DNA of 64,000 bases from Magicicada septendecula (lineage: Eukaryota; Arthropoda; Insecta; Hemiptera; Cicadidae): the NCBI GenBank assembly GCA_034769895.1, contig CM068373.1:25382120-25446119 (forward strand). Direction: 5' to 3'. The notes under the pieces were generated by a model. The model had not been told where the DNA came from, ran no database searches, and was given only the letters and a program-made list of their open reading frames with translations. The translations under genes and the position numbers were made by a program. How positions within the stretch are numbered: the stretch's first letter is position 1; every line of letters starts with the position of its first letter. Shown here piece by piece: positions 51,251-61,300 of the stretch.

Positions 51251-51956
51251 CACACAACAATAGTCTGATTGTTATGAAGATGCCATTCTCATAAATAATA
51301 ATAAAGCACTATATTGTAAGGTGTACACAATATATATGTTGCAACAATACAAACAGTAACGATACTGTGCATTGCCCAAATAAATGAAATAAATAATAAA
51401 AATAATTAAATATGAATTAATAAACATGATTCAGATTGCATAAGCTGGATCGTAGTAAAAATAGGGAGCACAGAATTCATGCATGGACATGCATTTTCGA
51501 GAAACCTGTCGCTAGCGTTGTGTACGCGCGTATTTTGTTGGTGTGTGTGAAACCTGTCCGTTCCTGAAAAGTAACCAACCCTTTTCAAGTAGAATAGTTG
51601 TATGTATGTGTTGTAGAAGAGTGATGTGAAACAAACTTCCTAATTCGCGAAAATATTGAACTGAACAAGATTGGGGGTAGTGACGCATCGACAGAATCTG
51701 ACAAGTTGAAAATTGTTCAGACAGGAATTTTTGCACGACCTGACTATAAATATCAGGTCGCGCTAATAAAGTTTCTTCTTCTTGATTCAACCGTTGCCGC
51801 AGGAGGCTATGTCAGTCAATGACGCAAATTCACAATTATCGTAAGAGTCACAGGACCAACTAAATGTCCAGCCAGAGCTGGAGAATACATACGATGAGGT
51901 CTATGGACACATCGGTAGCATATGACGTGATACGAGACGATTATTAATCAGCACAT

Positions 51957-52083
51957 GCAGAGGACACGACCAGAGGACCAGAAGGACACAGAGGACACTA
52001 CCAGAGGACCAGAAGGACACGGAGGATACGACCAGACGACCAGAAGGATACGGAGGACACGACCAGAAGACCAGAAGGAGGAC
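51957..52083. repeat. four tandem copies of a 31 bp unit
   Basis: GAGGACACGACCAGAGGACC-type units begin at about 51960, 51991, 52022 and 52053, with few substitutions. Non-coding purine-rich minisatellite. Confidence 0.85.
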
Positions 52084-52789
52084 GTACAGATGAATAACCA
52101 CGTCTAACGAGGTGATAAAAAAACCATTGTAAATATAGACATTTGAAAGACACTAATTAAAGTTTGAATGAAAGACATTCAACCAGTATTAAAATAAATA
52201 AATGATACATAAATGTAAAAGCAGTATAAAAATTAAAATAATATTTCTTGTATCAAATTTAGTAATTAGTAACGTAAATGATAAGAGAAATAAGTAATTT
52301 TTGAATTAACGTAATTAGTAAAGTCTTTGTAATTAGATAAAGGAAAATGCATATGCAGAAGAAAGTTAAAACAAAGTAATATAAAAGAAAATTGAATAGA
52401 AGTAAATTCATTATTGAAGCTAATGAATCAGCAATTGCAAAAATATGAGCAAACCATGAGTAAGCCGAGAGCAAAATAAATATTTTAAAGTAATTAAAAT
52501 TAGATAATAAGAGTTGTGTATAACTTATGTATGTAATTTGTTAGCAATAAATTATGTACGAAAACTTCGTACAAACTATTTAGTAATGAGTCAATGTTTA
52601 ATATCCGATATGAAAGATTTTGTTTAAATAAATAAAAAATGGAATAATTTTAAACTTAAATAACGTACCAACCTCTTATTACGATTACACCCATGAATTC
52701 AATACACAATAAATTAAATTGAATTTGTTATGTTATACAATACACAATATTTAAACACATTTAAATTAAATTAAAAATTGATATTGTTG

Positions 52790-52890
52790 TGTTGCATAAT
52801 TGTCTCCCAAAAGCGTGGGGCTACACAATTTAAATTAAATTAAATCGATGTTGTGTATTGTTGTACAAATTGGCACTCCAAGATCGTGGG
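52790..52890 (+). repeat. two LTR-end/primer-binding-site-like units
   Basis: ATTGTCTCCCAAAAGCGTGG and ATTGGCACTCCAAGATCGTG, each followed by GGGCTA, lie about 69 bases apart, each preceded by AT-rich DNA. They look like tRNA-complementary sites after an LTR end, repeated in tandem, comparable to the units in the gypsy LTR at 61281-61380. Confidence 0.4.
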
Positions 52891-53044
52891 GCTATTCAAA
52901 CACAAATAGATTTGTATTTGCAACTTTTATACACAAAAAGTGTATCGTTCTAATGTATTACACATTTCCTAATTAATCGGCGGCAGTATAAATTAGAATT
53001 TAAAATACATTCCATTCAATACATTCCATTTCAAAATACATTTC

Positions 53045-53285
53045 ATGCCTTCTTCTCCTTCTTTAGTTAGCAATCGCAGATTGCTTTGTAACAGTTATCC
53101 ACAACCATCTTCTCCGTTTCATCTCCTCGTAGCAATCAAAACTTACATCACCAAAATCTCTTTCATCTATTGGAGTCTTAGTCTTTCTCTTCCAATTTTC
53201 TTTTCAATGTAGCCTTCTTTTATCGTTTTTTTTTTCAAATTCTCGTGACGGATAATATGGCCAGATTTCCTATACTTACACAATA
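53045..53285 (-). mobile_element. LINE 3' fragment
   Basis: Minus strand RKSGHIIRHENLKKKTIKEG, then YIEKKIGRERLRLQ and a tail QSNLRLLTKEGEEGM: the end of a non-LTR ORF2 with several stops. Confidence 0.65.
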
Positions 53286-53349
53286 ATTTAATACGTAGTT
53301 ATCATGTTTTATGTAACTACTATACACAAAGATAGTTACATAAAACGGT

Positions 53350-53393
53350 GAAAGGATAAATGACATACGTTATGCGAATGATACCGTCATATT
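53350..53393 (+). mobile_element. left part of a LINE RT frame split by the gypsy element
   Basis: RINDIRYANDTVI runs into the gypsy insertion point; the frame resumes at 63158 with FADSLVGLQQLTNRVTE. The catalytic YADD appears as YAND. Confidence 0.75.
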
Positions 53394-55192
53394 TGTAATA
53401 CTAAATTTTGCCCGACGTTGTGTGCGTCAATGTAATAATAAAATATGCCCCTCAGTTCCATAAATGCTCAAATTTTCTTATAAATTGTTCTTCAATTTAT
53501 TACAATTAGCTATGATTGATTATCATACTTTATCATTTATATATGAACTATATAAATTCTAATCAAAATATAAACATATTCATTTTCATAAATCTTATTT
53601 CATTACTCATATTCATAGCTCTAATAATTTAAATATTGTAATTCTTATTCAAAGACAAAACTTTTAATAATAATTTTCTTAAATTATTATATATTACGAC
53701 ATTGTTAATTATTGATCTGGATTCATTTAAAATCGGTGCTTATAGATGAACTTAATTTCCATAATTTCCTAATATGATTTAATTTTGTTCTAAATAAAAT
53801 TTTATCTTAATCCTTTAATTAAATCTTATGAGTTCTTTAAGTGAACAGACAGTGGACCTAATACTAATTATGGCATGAAAATTTTACTTGTGGTATGTAT
53901 CCAAATCTGGTAGCAGTTCATATTGTGTGGTTGTCATGTTGATCGTCTGGCGTGTCTGCGATATTTCCCTCTGGATTAGCAGATTGTAACGTGGTCTCCT
54001 TTGAGTCACAAGACACTGCACAACACCAAACTTCACTCTCTCAAATTAGTTCGCGTTAATTGTTATTATAGTTATTCGCTTCTACAGCCATTGTTAATTA
54101 TTATTTATTAACTGCGTTATGGTTTGAATCACTGTTGTTACGGGTTTAGTTCGTTTCGAAATGTTACTCGATGATGAAGTTATTGTTGCGTATTTGCACA
54201 ACTAAATCACAGCGTTATTTAATTATCATTTGTGTTGTATTAATTCACTTGTACATCACTAGTAAAATTACAGTTTTTCTCCTTACCGAAATCTGTTCTA
54301 GTACGAGCTTACTTTTCTAACCATCGTACCGAATTTCTCTAAGTCCAATAACTATGGGAATCTCGGTCGCGGACTTACACTCCCGTTTCCGTCAAAATTT
54401 TTAGTTAAACTCCCCGAGCGCGCCTTTCTCGCGTCCCTATATCGAATTCCATATTTCTCCCACTTACTTCCGATTTTTCTAACGCTGTTTTCCAATTGGT
54501 TCTACTTTACGACTCTTCAGATTTAGAGACCACCTATTTTTCCGAAAGAACTTCTCTGATAGGCCTTTGGATTCCCACCAGATTCCTTCCCTAGGTCACT
54601 ACACTGAGGTCGTTGTCGCTGCTAGATACTGTAGCAATAATTCTTGCCTGTCACTTTTTTGGAGTAAACAAAACAACCCTTAACTTTCTCGTCAAGTATT
54701 GTTTTCGTGCACTAGGTTGTTCTAATGGCATCAACTATTGTTACTTACAGGCCTTACCAAACTTCCTTTCAACACTTCTTGCTTGTGTTAGGACATTACT
54801 CCGAGCTTCCTCTCTTCTCAGTAAGATCGAAGTCCTGTCGCTGACCGTTTGAGTCTTTCAATAACATATACCTTTTTTTGTTTCGCTATATGCAGCTGGC
54901 GTGTATATGTATTCTGGTCTATTGTTAATACCTGCAGCTGCTCTTCAAATGAGTTCGTTTACTTCTGTGCCCTTTTTTTCTACGGATTTGAGGTAGTTGT
55001 CAAAGTTTAACGTTTCTTAGTATGGAGAGCGATGAACTCAGCCTATTTGCCGTGAGCGTGTTGGGGCTGATATATGATTTTATTGCCTGTCAGTCACCTC
55101 TGCGTTTCACACAACAATTCCCTGTTACGGCGCTTAAAGATACATCTCTACTCAAAATAAGAAAATTTCAAAATTTCTGATTTTGCTGTTAT
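53394..55192 (-). repeat. 3' LTR of the gypsy element
   Basis: 1799 bases, nearly identical to 61301-63157, lacking a 59-base segment after CCCCTCAGTTCC (about 53458). On the minus strand it begins ATAACAGCAAAATC and ends TTTAGTATTACA. Unusually long for a gypsy LTR. It is preceded on the minus strand by the purine-rich TTTCGGGGACGAT. Confidence 0.92.
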
Positions 55193-56377
55193 ATCGTCCC
55201 CGAAATTTGTCGCTTTGGATGGATTTCATACATCTAAAAGAGATTCAAATTTCTGCGCCTTGTCATCGAGGTTTAACATGACGAAATGCATACATTTTAT
55301 ATTCCTAGTATTGGCTCATCATCCGTTGGACGTAGTGTAATGGATCTGCTACCTGTAGTGACCCACTGCGGGCTGTTTATTATGTAATGTAAACAGTACC
55401 CCAGGACCCTTTTCCAAAACACTTTCGCTTTCCGTTTTTAAATGAATCCGTTACATATATCTTTTAACTTTCTTTTTTTACAACCCTTACTTAACATATA
55501 ATTATACTTACAAACTAATCTTTAGACATTAAATTTAAACTCGTCATTCTGCATCAATTTAAAACAACTCCTTACATCTCCCTTACAGGACCTATAATAT
55601 TTACAAAACTAATTTAGCAAGTTTTATTCAATGTTAGCATCATTTATCATATCAATAAATTTTATATTTCTGTAAAATATTTTTTAGAATTCTCTATTTT
55701 CATTGTACAATTTTAACACATGTTAATCATTATGTTAACCTTTAATTTAACTATTCATTATTATATTCACATTGATTTACTCTATATTACCTTGCAGTAT
55801 TTATAAAATATTAATTACTATCAAAATTTCTACTAATTCGCCAATTACATCTTGCTATTCTAATAATGTTATAGATTTTAATGCCATAAATTAATCAAGC
55901 TTTCTACAATAATTCGCTATTAATGTCCTTTGATATTCCATCTTTTACTTATTGTAACTTTTCAATCATTTCACTATTTAATTGAATTTTAAGAGTCTTG
56001 CATCACATATACATGTACATATCACTATTCTAATTTTATTGATTGTTCGCATTCAATTGTTACATTAAACACATATATTAAACAATCTTATTCTAACCAT
56101 ATTAATTGTCCTTACACTTGCATTCGTTTAACATATCTATCTATATATATATTGTCTATGTACTTATGTTAACATAATTATCGCTAACATTTTCAGTTCA
56201 CATTTCGTTATCTTGAAGATTATAAGTACTACTACATTTGTTAGTATTTTACTTCATAGTTTATACAATTATACGATTATCATTTTAGTTTAATTAATGT
56301 TAAATTATTACAATTTATTTAATATTCTATTGCGTCTTACAATTGCTTTATAATTCATAAGTTTTCACTGGCGTCAA
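55193..56377. other. non-coding internal region between pol and 3' LTR
   Basis: Nearly 1.2 kb, strongly AT-rich, with no credible ORF on either strand, so no env gene. The polypurine tract is at its left edge (about 55193-55210). It might hold regulatory sequence or a decayed third gene. Confidence 0.6.
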
Positions 56378-59300
56378 CTAAGGATCTGAATGATACTTTT
56401 TTAGTTGCCTAGTGTTGAATATTCCTCGTATAGAATCGTTATTCTGGTCGTCCTGTAATTGGTACGTAGCGCTTCCGATTTTTTTTACTATTATGTACGG
56501 ACCCTCATATATCGCACAGAATTTTCCTATTATGTTCTGAGTAGCGTCCGATATATGATGCGCTCGTATCAGAACTCTTTCTCCCACTTCAAATTCCGTA
56601 ATTTTCTTTGATTTATTTATTCGGGCCGCTTGTCGCTCTCCCCTTTCCTTGATTCGTAATTGTAGTCTTTCTACATTTACTCCTTCATTGTTAATCACAA
56701 TAGGGTCTACATACTGTTCCCAATGTCTGGTTGGTTTTTTCCCAAACTGAGCTTCGTATGGCGTAATCTTTATTGTCTCTTGGTATGTTTCATTCAGACA
56801 CGACTTGATTGTTTTTATGTATTTTGCCCATTTAGTGTGTCTCTCTCTGACAAAAATACGGAACAGGTTTCCGAGCTGCCGGTTCCATCTTTCCGCAATA
56901 TTAGTGCAAGGATTCCGAATCGCTGTGTATTTAGGTTTTATGTTTAGCTCTTTCAGACCCTCCATCCATTTTCGAGACGTGTATTGTGTGCCATTGTCTG
57001 TTAACACACTATCCGGTTTACCATGTATATCAATGTATTGTTGTAGTCGTTTCAATGTTATGTTTGTGGTGGCTCTACGTAAAGCATACAATTCCACGTA
57101 TTTCGTAAAATTGTCCACTATAACTAATAGGTACTTCACTCCACCACTGGACATCGGTAGAGGTCCGTAATAGTCCATGCTTAAGAGCTCTCCCTTTCTT
57201 GTAGGCAGGATGGGTCTTGTTTCTCCAGAGATGAGTCGATTCCCACTGTCTTTACATCTCTGACACAGGTCACAACATCTGATCAGCTGGCTGACACTCT
57301 TGCACATTTCTTCGAATGTAAAGTGCTCCTTCAGAAGCTGCAGAGTCCTTTTTGTACCTGGATGGCCATATATCTGGTGGATCTCTTGTATCAATTCCTT
57401 CCGAATTTCCTTTGGGATGTATAACTTCCACTGCTTCTTCCATCTCCTATATAGTTTATTGTTTATTACTTTGAAATGTTGGTTTAATTTATGATGGTCT
57501 CCCTCCTTAACTCTGTTGATCAATTGTCCTAACTTCTTGTTTTCCATTTGTAGCAGGTGTATTTTTCTTAACTTTGTTGTTATATCTTTGTTCATTTTTA
57601 TTTCCATTGTGTGGATGTAGTATTCGTATTTCTCGTCGATGGGTTCGTTTATAGTATCACCTTCTGGGTATCTGCTTAAGATGTCTGCAACAACATTGTC
57701 TTTACCCCTGCAGTGTAATATCTCAAAGTTATACTCTTGTATCGCAAGTATCCATCTTGCGATCCTGGTATTATTTAAATGGCATTTTTGGATAAACGTT
57801 AACGCTTTGTTATCGGTTAATATAGTAAGAGGTTGGCCTATTATACATATCCTGAATTTCTTTAAACATTGGACGATTGCTAACAGCTCCTTTTCAGTAG
57901 TAAAATAGTTTTTCTCCGCATTTTTGAATGTTCGGCTAGTGTACGCTATTACGGCGATCTCCCCTTCCTTGTCGATCTGGTATAGTTGACCTCCGTAAGC
58001 ATAGTTGCTTGCGTCACACTGCAGATAGAAACGGCGTCCCTGTATAGGAAATTTTAATACCACAGATTCTATAAATAATTCTTTTACAAGTTGGAATTGC
58101 TCCTCCATCGTTTTATCCCATTTAAATTTAATGCCTTTCTTTAGTAGATGCAATAAAGGTTGTGTGCACTCCGCATACCTACTGGTGAACTTATTATAAA
58201 AGTTTGTTAAACCCAAGAAACCTTTTAATTGCTTTGGGTTTCGTGGAGATGGGAAATTTAAAATTGCTGAAACTTTATCCGGTGTCGGTTTGATTCCTTT
58301 CGTAGTTAGACAGTAACCCAAATATGGTATTTCCTTCCTGAAAAACTGGGATTTCTTTAGATTGACTGTGATATTAGCTTTCTTCAAGTTGTCCAACAAG
58401 CTATTTAAGTGTTCCATATGTTCTTCCTCACTTTGCGAGAAACACAAGATGTCATCTACGTATATAATCGTATGTTGCTTAACTTCCTCGGTCATCACAT
58501 GGTCGAGTCCCCTGGCCAAGCCTGCTAGGCTGGTGCTCAATCCAAACGGCGTTACTTTAAATCTGTAGCTCTTACCTTCGTATAAGAAACCAGTGTGATC
58601 TCGACATTCCTCCTTGAGTGGAATTTGCCAGAAACTGTTTGTTAAGTCTATTGTGGACATGACTTTGATGTTGCTGCACCTTGCGAGGATCTCGTTGATC
58701 GGCGGAGGTCCCTCATAATCCGGGATAGTGATACTATTCACCTTCCGGGCATCTAGGCATAATCGCACCCTCCCGTCCCTTTTAATTACAGTTACCAGAG
58801 GTTGTATGTAAGGACTGTGGGCTCGTTCTATTATCCCAAATTCCAGCATCCTTTGAATTTCATCCTGAACTGCCCTCTGATACTTGATGGGGACGGCCCA
58901 CCCTTTTTGCAGATAAGGTGTGCTGTCGGTAACCCGGAAACTATGCTGGTATCCCGTTATGATCCCTGGCCTATCTGTAAAGATCTCCTTGTTTTTATCC
59001 AGCAACTGACCCAATTGATTTAACCTTGTTTGATCCATTCCTTCTAATTCTTCAAGTTTTTTGTAGATTTCCGTTTCAATGTCACATACATTTTCTTCTA
59101 TGGTTAGTAACGGTACTTCATAAGGATGTTCTTCCGCATTTGTTACTACTTCCGGTCGTACCTGTATCCACCCTTCTGGTATGTTAATTACCCCCTTTGA
59201 TTGCTGCAGGAAGTTCATACCAAGAATACAATTTCTCACTAAACCTGGTACTATTAAAAACACACAATCGACACTTAAATTACTGCTTAATACTACTTCT

Positions 59301-59548
59301 AAAAATACTTGTTTTCTAATACTTTTTGACCTATTTCCCACGGCGCTAACTATCGTGGTGTTATTGACGCTGAGGGTTTCATGGTGTCCAATCTGTTTTT
59401 TATTGTTTTCATACCATTCTTCGGATATAGCGTTCACGGCGCTACCTGTGTCAATAAGAGAAATTACCGGAACTTGATTTATTTTAATCGCTAGTTCAGG
59501 ACTTTTTATTATCTTGACATCAATATTTTGCTCCGCCTCTTCCATCAA
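56378..59548 (-). CDS. pol: gypsy Pol polyprotein
   Basis: 1056 codons, fully open. The order is aspartic protease (LIDTGSAVNA, catalytic Asp at about residue 33), reverse transcriptase with the YVDD catalytic box near residue 365, RNase H (CDASNYAYGG, TTEKELLAI and LTDNKAL supply D-E-D), and integrase. The integrase shows an H-H-C-C zinc domain (YGHPGTKRT, then CCDLCQRC), a D-D-E core (MDYYGPLP, VLTDNGTQYTS, NIAERWNRQ) and a C-terminal GPY/F module (YEGPYIIVKKIGSATYQL). There is no chromodomain. The first ATG is at about 59545, but the frame is open upstream to the gag stop and is the same frame as gag, so readthrough of that UGA would give Gag-Pol. Confidence 0.95.
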   Translation of the reverse strand: MMEEAEQNIDVKIIKSPELAIKINQVPVISLIDTGSAVNAISEEWYENNKKQIGHHETLSVNNTTIVSAVGNRSKSIRKQVFLEVVLSSNLSVDCVFLIVPGLVRNCILGMNFLQQSKGVINIPEGWIQVRPEVVTNAEEHPYEVPLLTIEENVCDIETEIYKKLEELEGMDQTRLNQLGQLLDKNKEIFTDRPGIITGYQHSFRVTDSTPYLQKGWAVPIKYQRAVQDEIQRMLEFGIIERAHSPYIQPLVTVIKRDGRVRLCLDARKVNSITIPDYEGPPPINEILARCSNIKVMSTIDLTNSFWQIPLKEECRDHTGFLYEGKSYRFKVTPFGLSTSLAGLARGLDHVMTEEVKQHTIIYVDDILCFSQSEEEHMEHLNSLLDNLKKANITVNLKKSQFFRKEIPYLGYCLTTKGIKPTPDKVSAILNFPSPRNPKQLKGFLGLTNFYNKFTSRYAECTQPLLHLLKKGIKFKWDKTMEEQFQLVKELFIESVVLKFPIQGRRFYLQCDASNYAYGGQLYQIDKEGEIAVIAYTSRTFKNAEKNYFTTEKELLAIVQCLKKFRICIIGQPLTILTDNKALTFIQKCHLNNTRIARWILAIQEYNFEILHCRGKDNVVADILSRYPEGDTINEPIDEKYEYYIHTMEIKMNKDITTKLRKIHLLQMENKKLGQLINRVKEGDHHKLNQHFKVINNKLYRRWKKQWKLYIPKEIRKELIQEIHQIYGHPGTKRTLQLLKEHFTFEEMCKSVSQLIRCCDLCQRCKDSGNRLISGETRPILPTRKGELLSMDYYGPLPMSSGGVKYLLVIVDNFTKYVELYALRRATTNITLKRLQQYIDIHGKPDSVLTDNGTQYTSRKWMEGLKELNIKPKYTAIRNPCTNIAERWNRQLGNLFRIFVRERHTKWAKYIKTIKSCLNETYQETIKITPYEAQFGKKPTRHWEQYVDPIVINNEGVNVERLQLRIKERGERQAARINKSKKITEFEVGERVLIRAHHISDATQNIIGKFCAIYEGPYIIVKKIGSATYQLQDDQNNDSIRGIFNTRQLKKYHSDP

Positions 59549-59650
59549 GTCTTCCTTGATGATTGGGAAGATTGTAGTAATATTTATCTTGTCTGTATTC
59601 GTTTTGTTTTTCTGTTTATACCTTAGGTTTATTTCATTTAAAGTTTGGAG

Positions 59651-61156
59651 TCATTGTCTCGAACTTGAAGGTCGTTCATCCGGTTTTACAGCCGTTTGTC
59701 GTTCAATTGTGACACTGTTTATAGTGGTTTGTTTACCTCCTCCCCCGCTGGTCCTAGTTGTCGCTTCTTTTTGTTGGTAATTTTCCCTCCAGCCAACACG
59801 TGGTTTACTGCTTTCATTGTTCGGCTGGTTAGACGGCGAGTCCCTTTTGTAATTTATGGCTGGCCGGTCACTTACCTTCTGTTCATTATTGCTTCCTCTT
59901 GTATTTATATTCATATATTCACGAAGGAGTGCTTCAAAACCATTTATAGTCGTTACTCCTCTCGTAACCACAGCAATTTGCAATTCTCTGTTATAATGCC
60001 TAGCTAATTTCGTGATCATATGTTTATCAGACATGATCGGGATTAACTGTCTGCTTCTTAAGACGCATCGCTCCATGTATTGAATCATGTTAAGCGATCC
60101 ATTTGGTTTATAGCGCCCATATTCAAGTTGGTCGCGAACCTTCTCTTGTTGAGTCGCACTCCAATATTTGCTCATGAAGGCTTCTTCGAACTCCTTAAAC
60201 GTCCTTACCTGCTCCCTCACGATTCTCCACCACAGAGCCGCTTCTCCGGTCAAGTGACGTCCGATCCACCGGGTATTCTCCTCACCATAATACGTTTCCT
60301 GAATTTCCCGTAACTCCTTCAAGAACTCCATTGGGAAATTATCCTCCCCGTCGAAAGTGGCTTCCTTATTTATTATTGCTGTATTCATGGCTACAGCCGG
60401 TCTTTGCTCGATTTCCTCCAGCCTACGTTGTACTCGTTGCTGATTCTCGCGAACCGTTGTTAGGTTGTTGGCGATCTCATCGAGTTTTCGCCCCTTTTCT
60501 GTAGAGACTTCGTTTATCTTCTCTTCCGTACTTCGGTTAGCTTCTTTTATGCTCCTTACTTGCTGTTCAATTCCGTCGATCTGCAGTTTATTTTGATGTT
60601 GGTTGTTGATTATGGCTTCTTGCCATTCCTTCCGGTCACTCTCGCGAGTTTCTTTGTTTTCTTTCGCCTGTTTCTTTATTTCTCTGCTTAACTCCTTAAT
60701 TCCGCTTTCGTTCTTCTTCTGTACTTCTTCTAACTTTTCTGACTGTCTTTGTAGTTCAGTACCCACCTGGTGGATTTGTCCTGGTAAATCTCCTCTCATT
60801 AACTCTATTTTTTCGTCTAATTTCTCGGCGAGTTGTTTACCTATTTCTTCATTCTGTTTTTTCGTTTCTTCAATCTTCCTTATTGTCTCTTCATGTTGCA
60901 TTTTTGATTCTTCAAATTGTTTTTTTGATTCTTCAAATTGTTGTTTCATCAATGCCATTAACATTTGAAAATTTGCTTCAGATGACTGCGACTGTGATTG
61001 CGGTCCCCGGGCGCCATTCTCTTCACTCGTTGCAGAGCTCTCTTCATTCACCACATTTCTGTCCTCAGATTGCTCCATCCCCATCTGATTGTTAATTTCG
61101 AATACCTCGGAATTTTCTTTCCCTGTCGCCATTTTTGCCTTCCGTCGGGTTATCAT
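59651..61156 (-). CDS. gag: gypsy Gag protein with long coiled coil
   Basis: 501 codons from ATG 61156 to TGA 59651-59653. Residues about 60-260 are heptad-rich and charged (QQFEESKKQFEESKMQ and later EEKINEVSTEK-like stretches), predicting a long coiled coil. Residues about 270-400 form a retrotransposon Gag domain (ATFDGEDNFPMEFL, then GEAALWWRIVREQ and FMSKYW). The basic C-terminus has no CCHC knuckle and includes a glycine run. The stop is followed by 34 open codons in the same frame leading to pol. Confidence 0.9.
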   Translation of the reverse strand: MITRRKAKMATGKENSEVFEINNQMGMEQSEDRNVVNEESSATSEENGARGPQSQSQSSEANFQMLMALMKQQFEESKKQFEESKMQHEETIRKIEETKKQNEEIGKQLAEKLDEKIELMRGDLPGQIHQVGTELQRQSEKLEEVQKKNESGIKELSREIKKQAKENKETRESDRKEWQEAIINNQHQNKLQIDGIEQQVRSIKEANRSTEEKINEVSTEKGRKLDEIANNLTTVRENQQRVQRRLEEIEQRPAVAMNTAIINKEATFDGEDNFPMEFLKELREIQETYYGEENTRWIGRHLTGEAALWWRIVREQVRTFKEFEEAFMSKYWSATQQEKVRDQLEYGRYKPNGSLNMIQYMERCVLRSRQLIPIMSDKHMITKLARHYNRELQIAVVTRGVTTINGFEALLREYMNINTRGSNNEQKVSDRPAINYKRDSPSNQPNNESSKPRVGWRENYQQKEATTRTSGGGGKQTTINSVTIERQTAVKPDERPSSSRQ

Positions 61157-61280
61157 TCAGATACTTATCGACAAATAACAATAATAACGTTCTTATTCTA
61201 CAGTACTAACATTTACTTATTTAACTTAGTCTATCTCTAACCACTGTCTGTCACTGCCCTAGCCTAATTTCTTTAATTAA

Positions 61281-61300
61281 GCCGTGCGGTGCGGCGCCAA
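61281..61300 (-). promoter_or_regulatory. primer binding site of the gypsy element
   Basis: On the minus strand TTGGCGCCGCACCGCACGGC follows the 5' LTR end (GTATTACA). TGG directly after the LTR fits priming by a tRNA 3' end (CCA). I cannot name the tRNA. Two similar sites occur just inside the LTR. Confidence 0.65.

Noticed and set aside
51512-51790. 92-residue minus-strand ORF
   Set aside because: No family resemblance, no splice or promoter context, and low-complexity surroundings.
51957-52083. Possible CRISPR-like array (31-base repeats)
   Set aside because: Units are directly adjacent with no spacers, in a eukaryotic context; it is a minisatellite.
54613-54852. 79-residue ORF repeated identically in both gypsy LTRs (also 62579-62818)
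   Set aside because: It lies antisense within the LTR, needs a non-ATG start and shows no family resemblance. Identity simply reflects LTR duplication.
55193-56377. Possible env gene of the gypsy element
   Set aside because: No open frame, signal peptide or membrane segment can be found; the region is plain AT-rich DNA.
60603-60968. Plus-strand ORFs opposite gag and pol
   Set aside because: Mirror frames of strongly coding minus-strand sequence; no recognisable domains.
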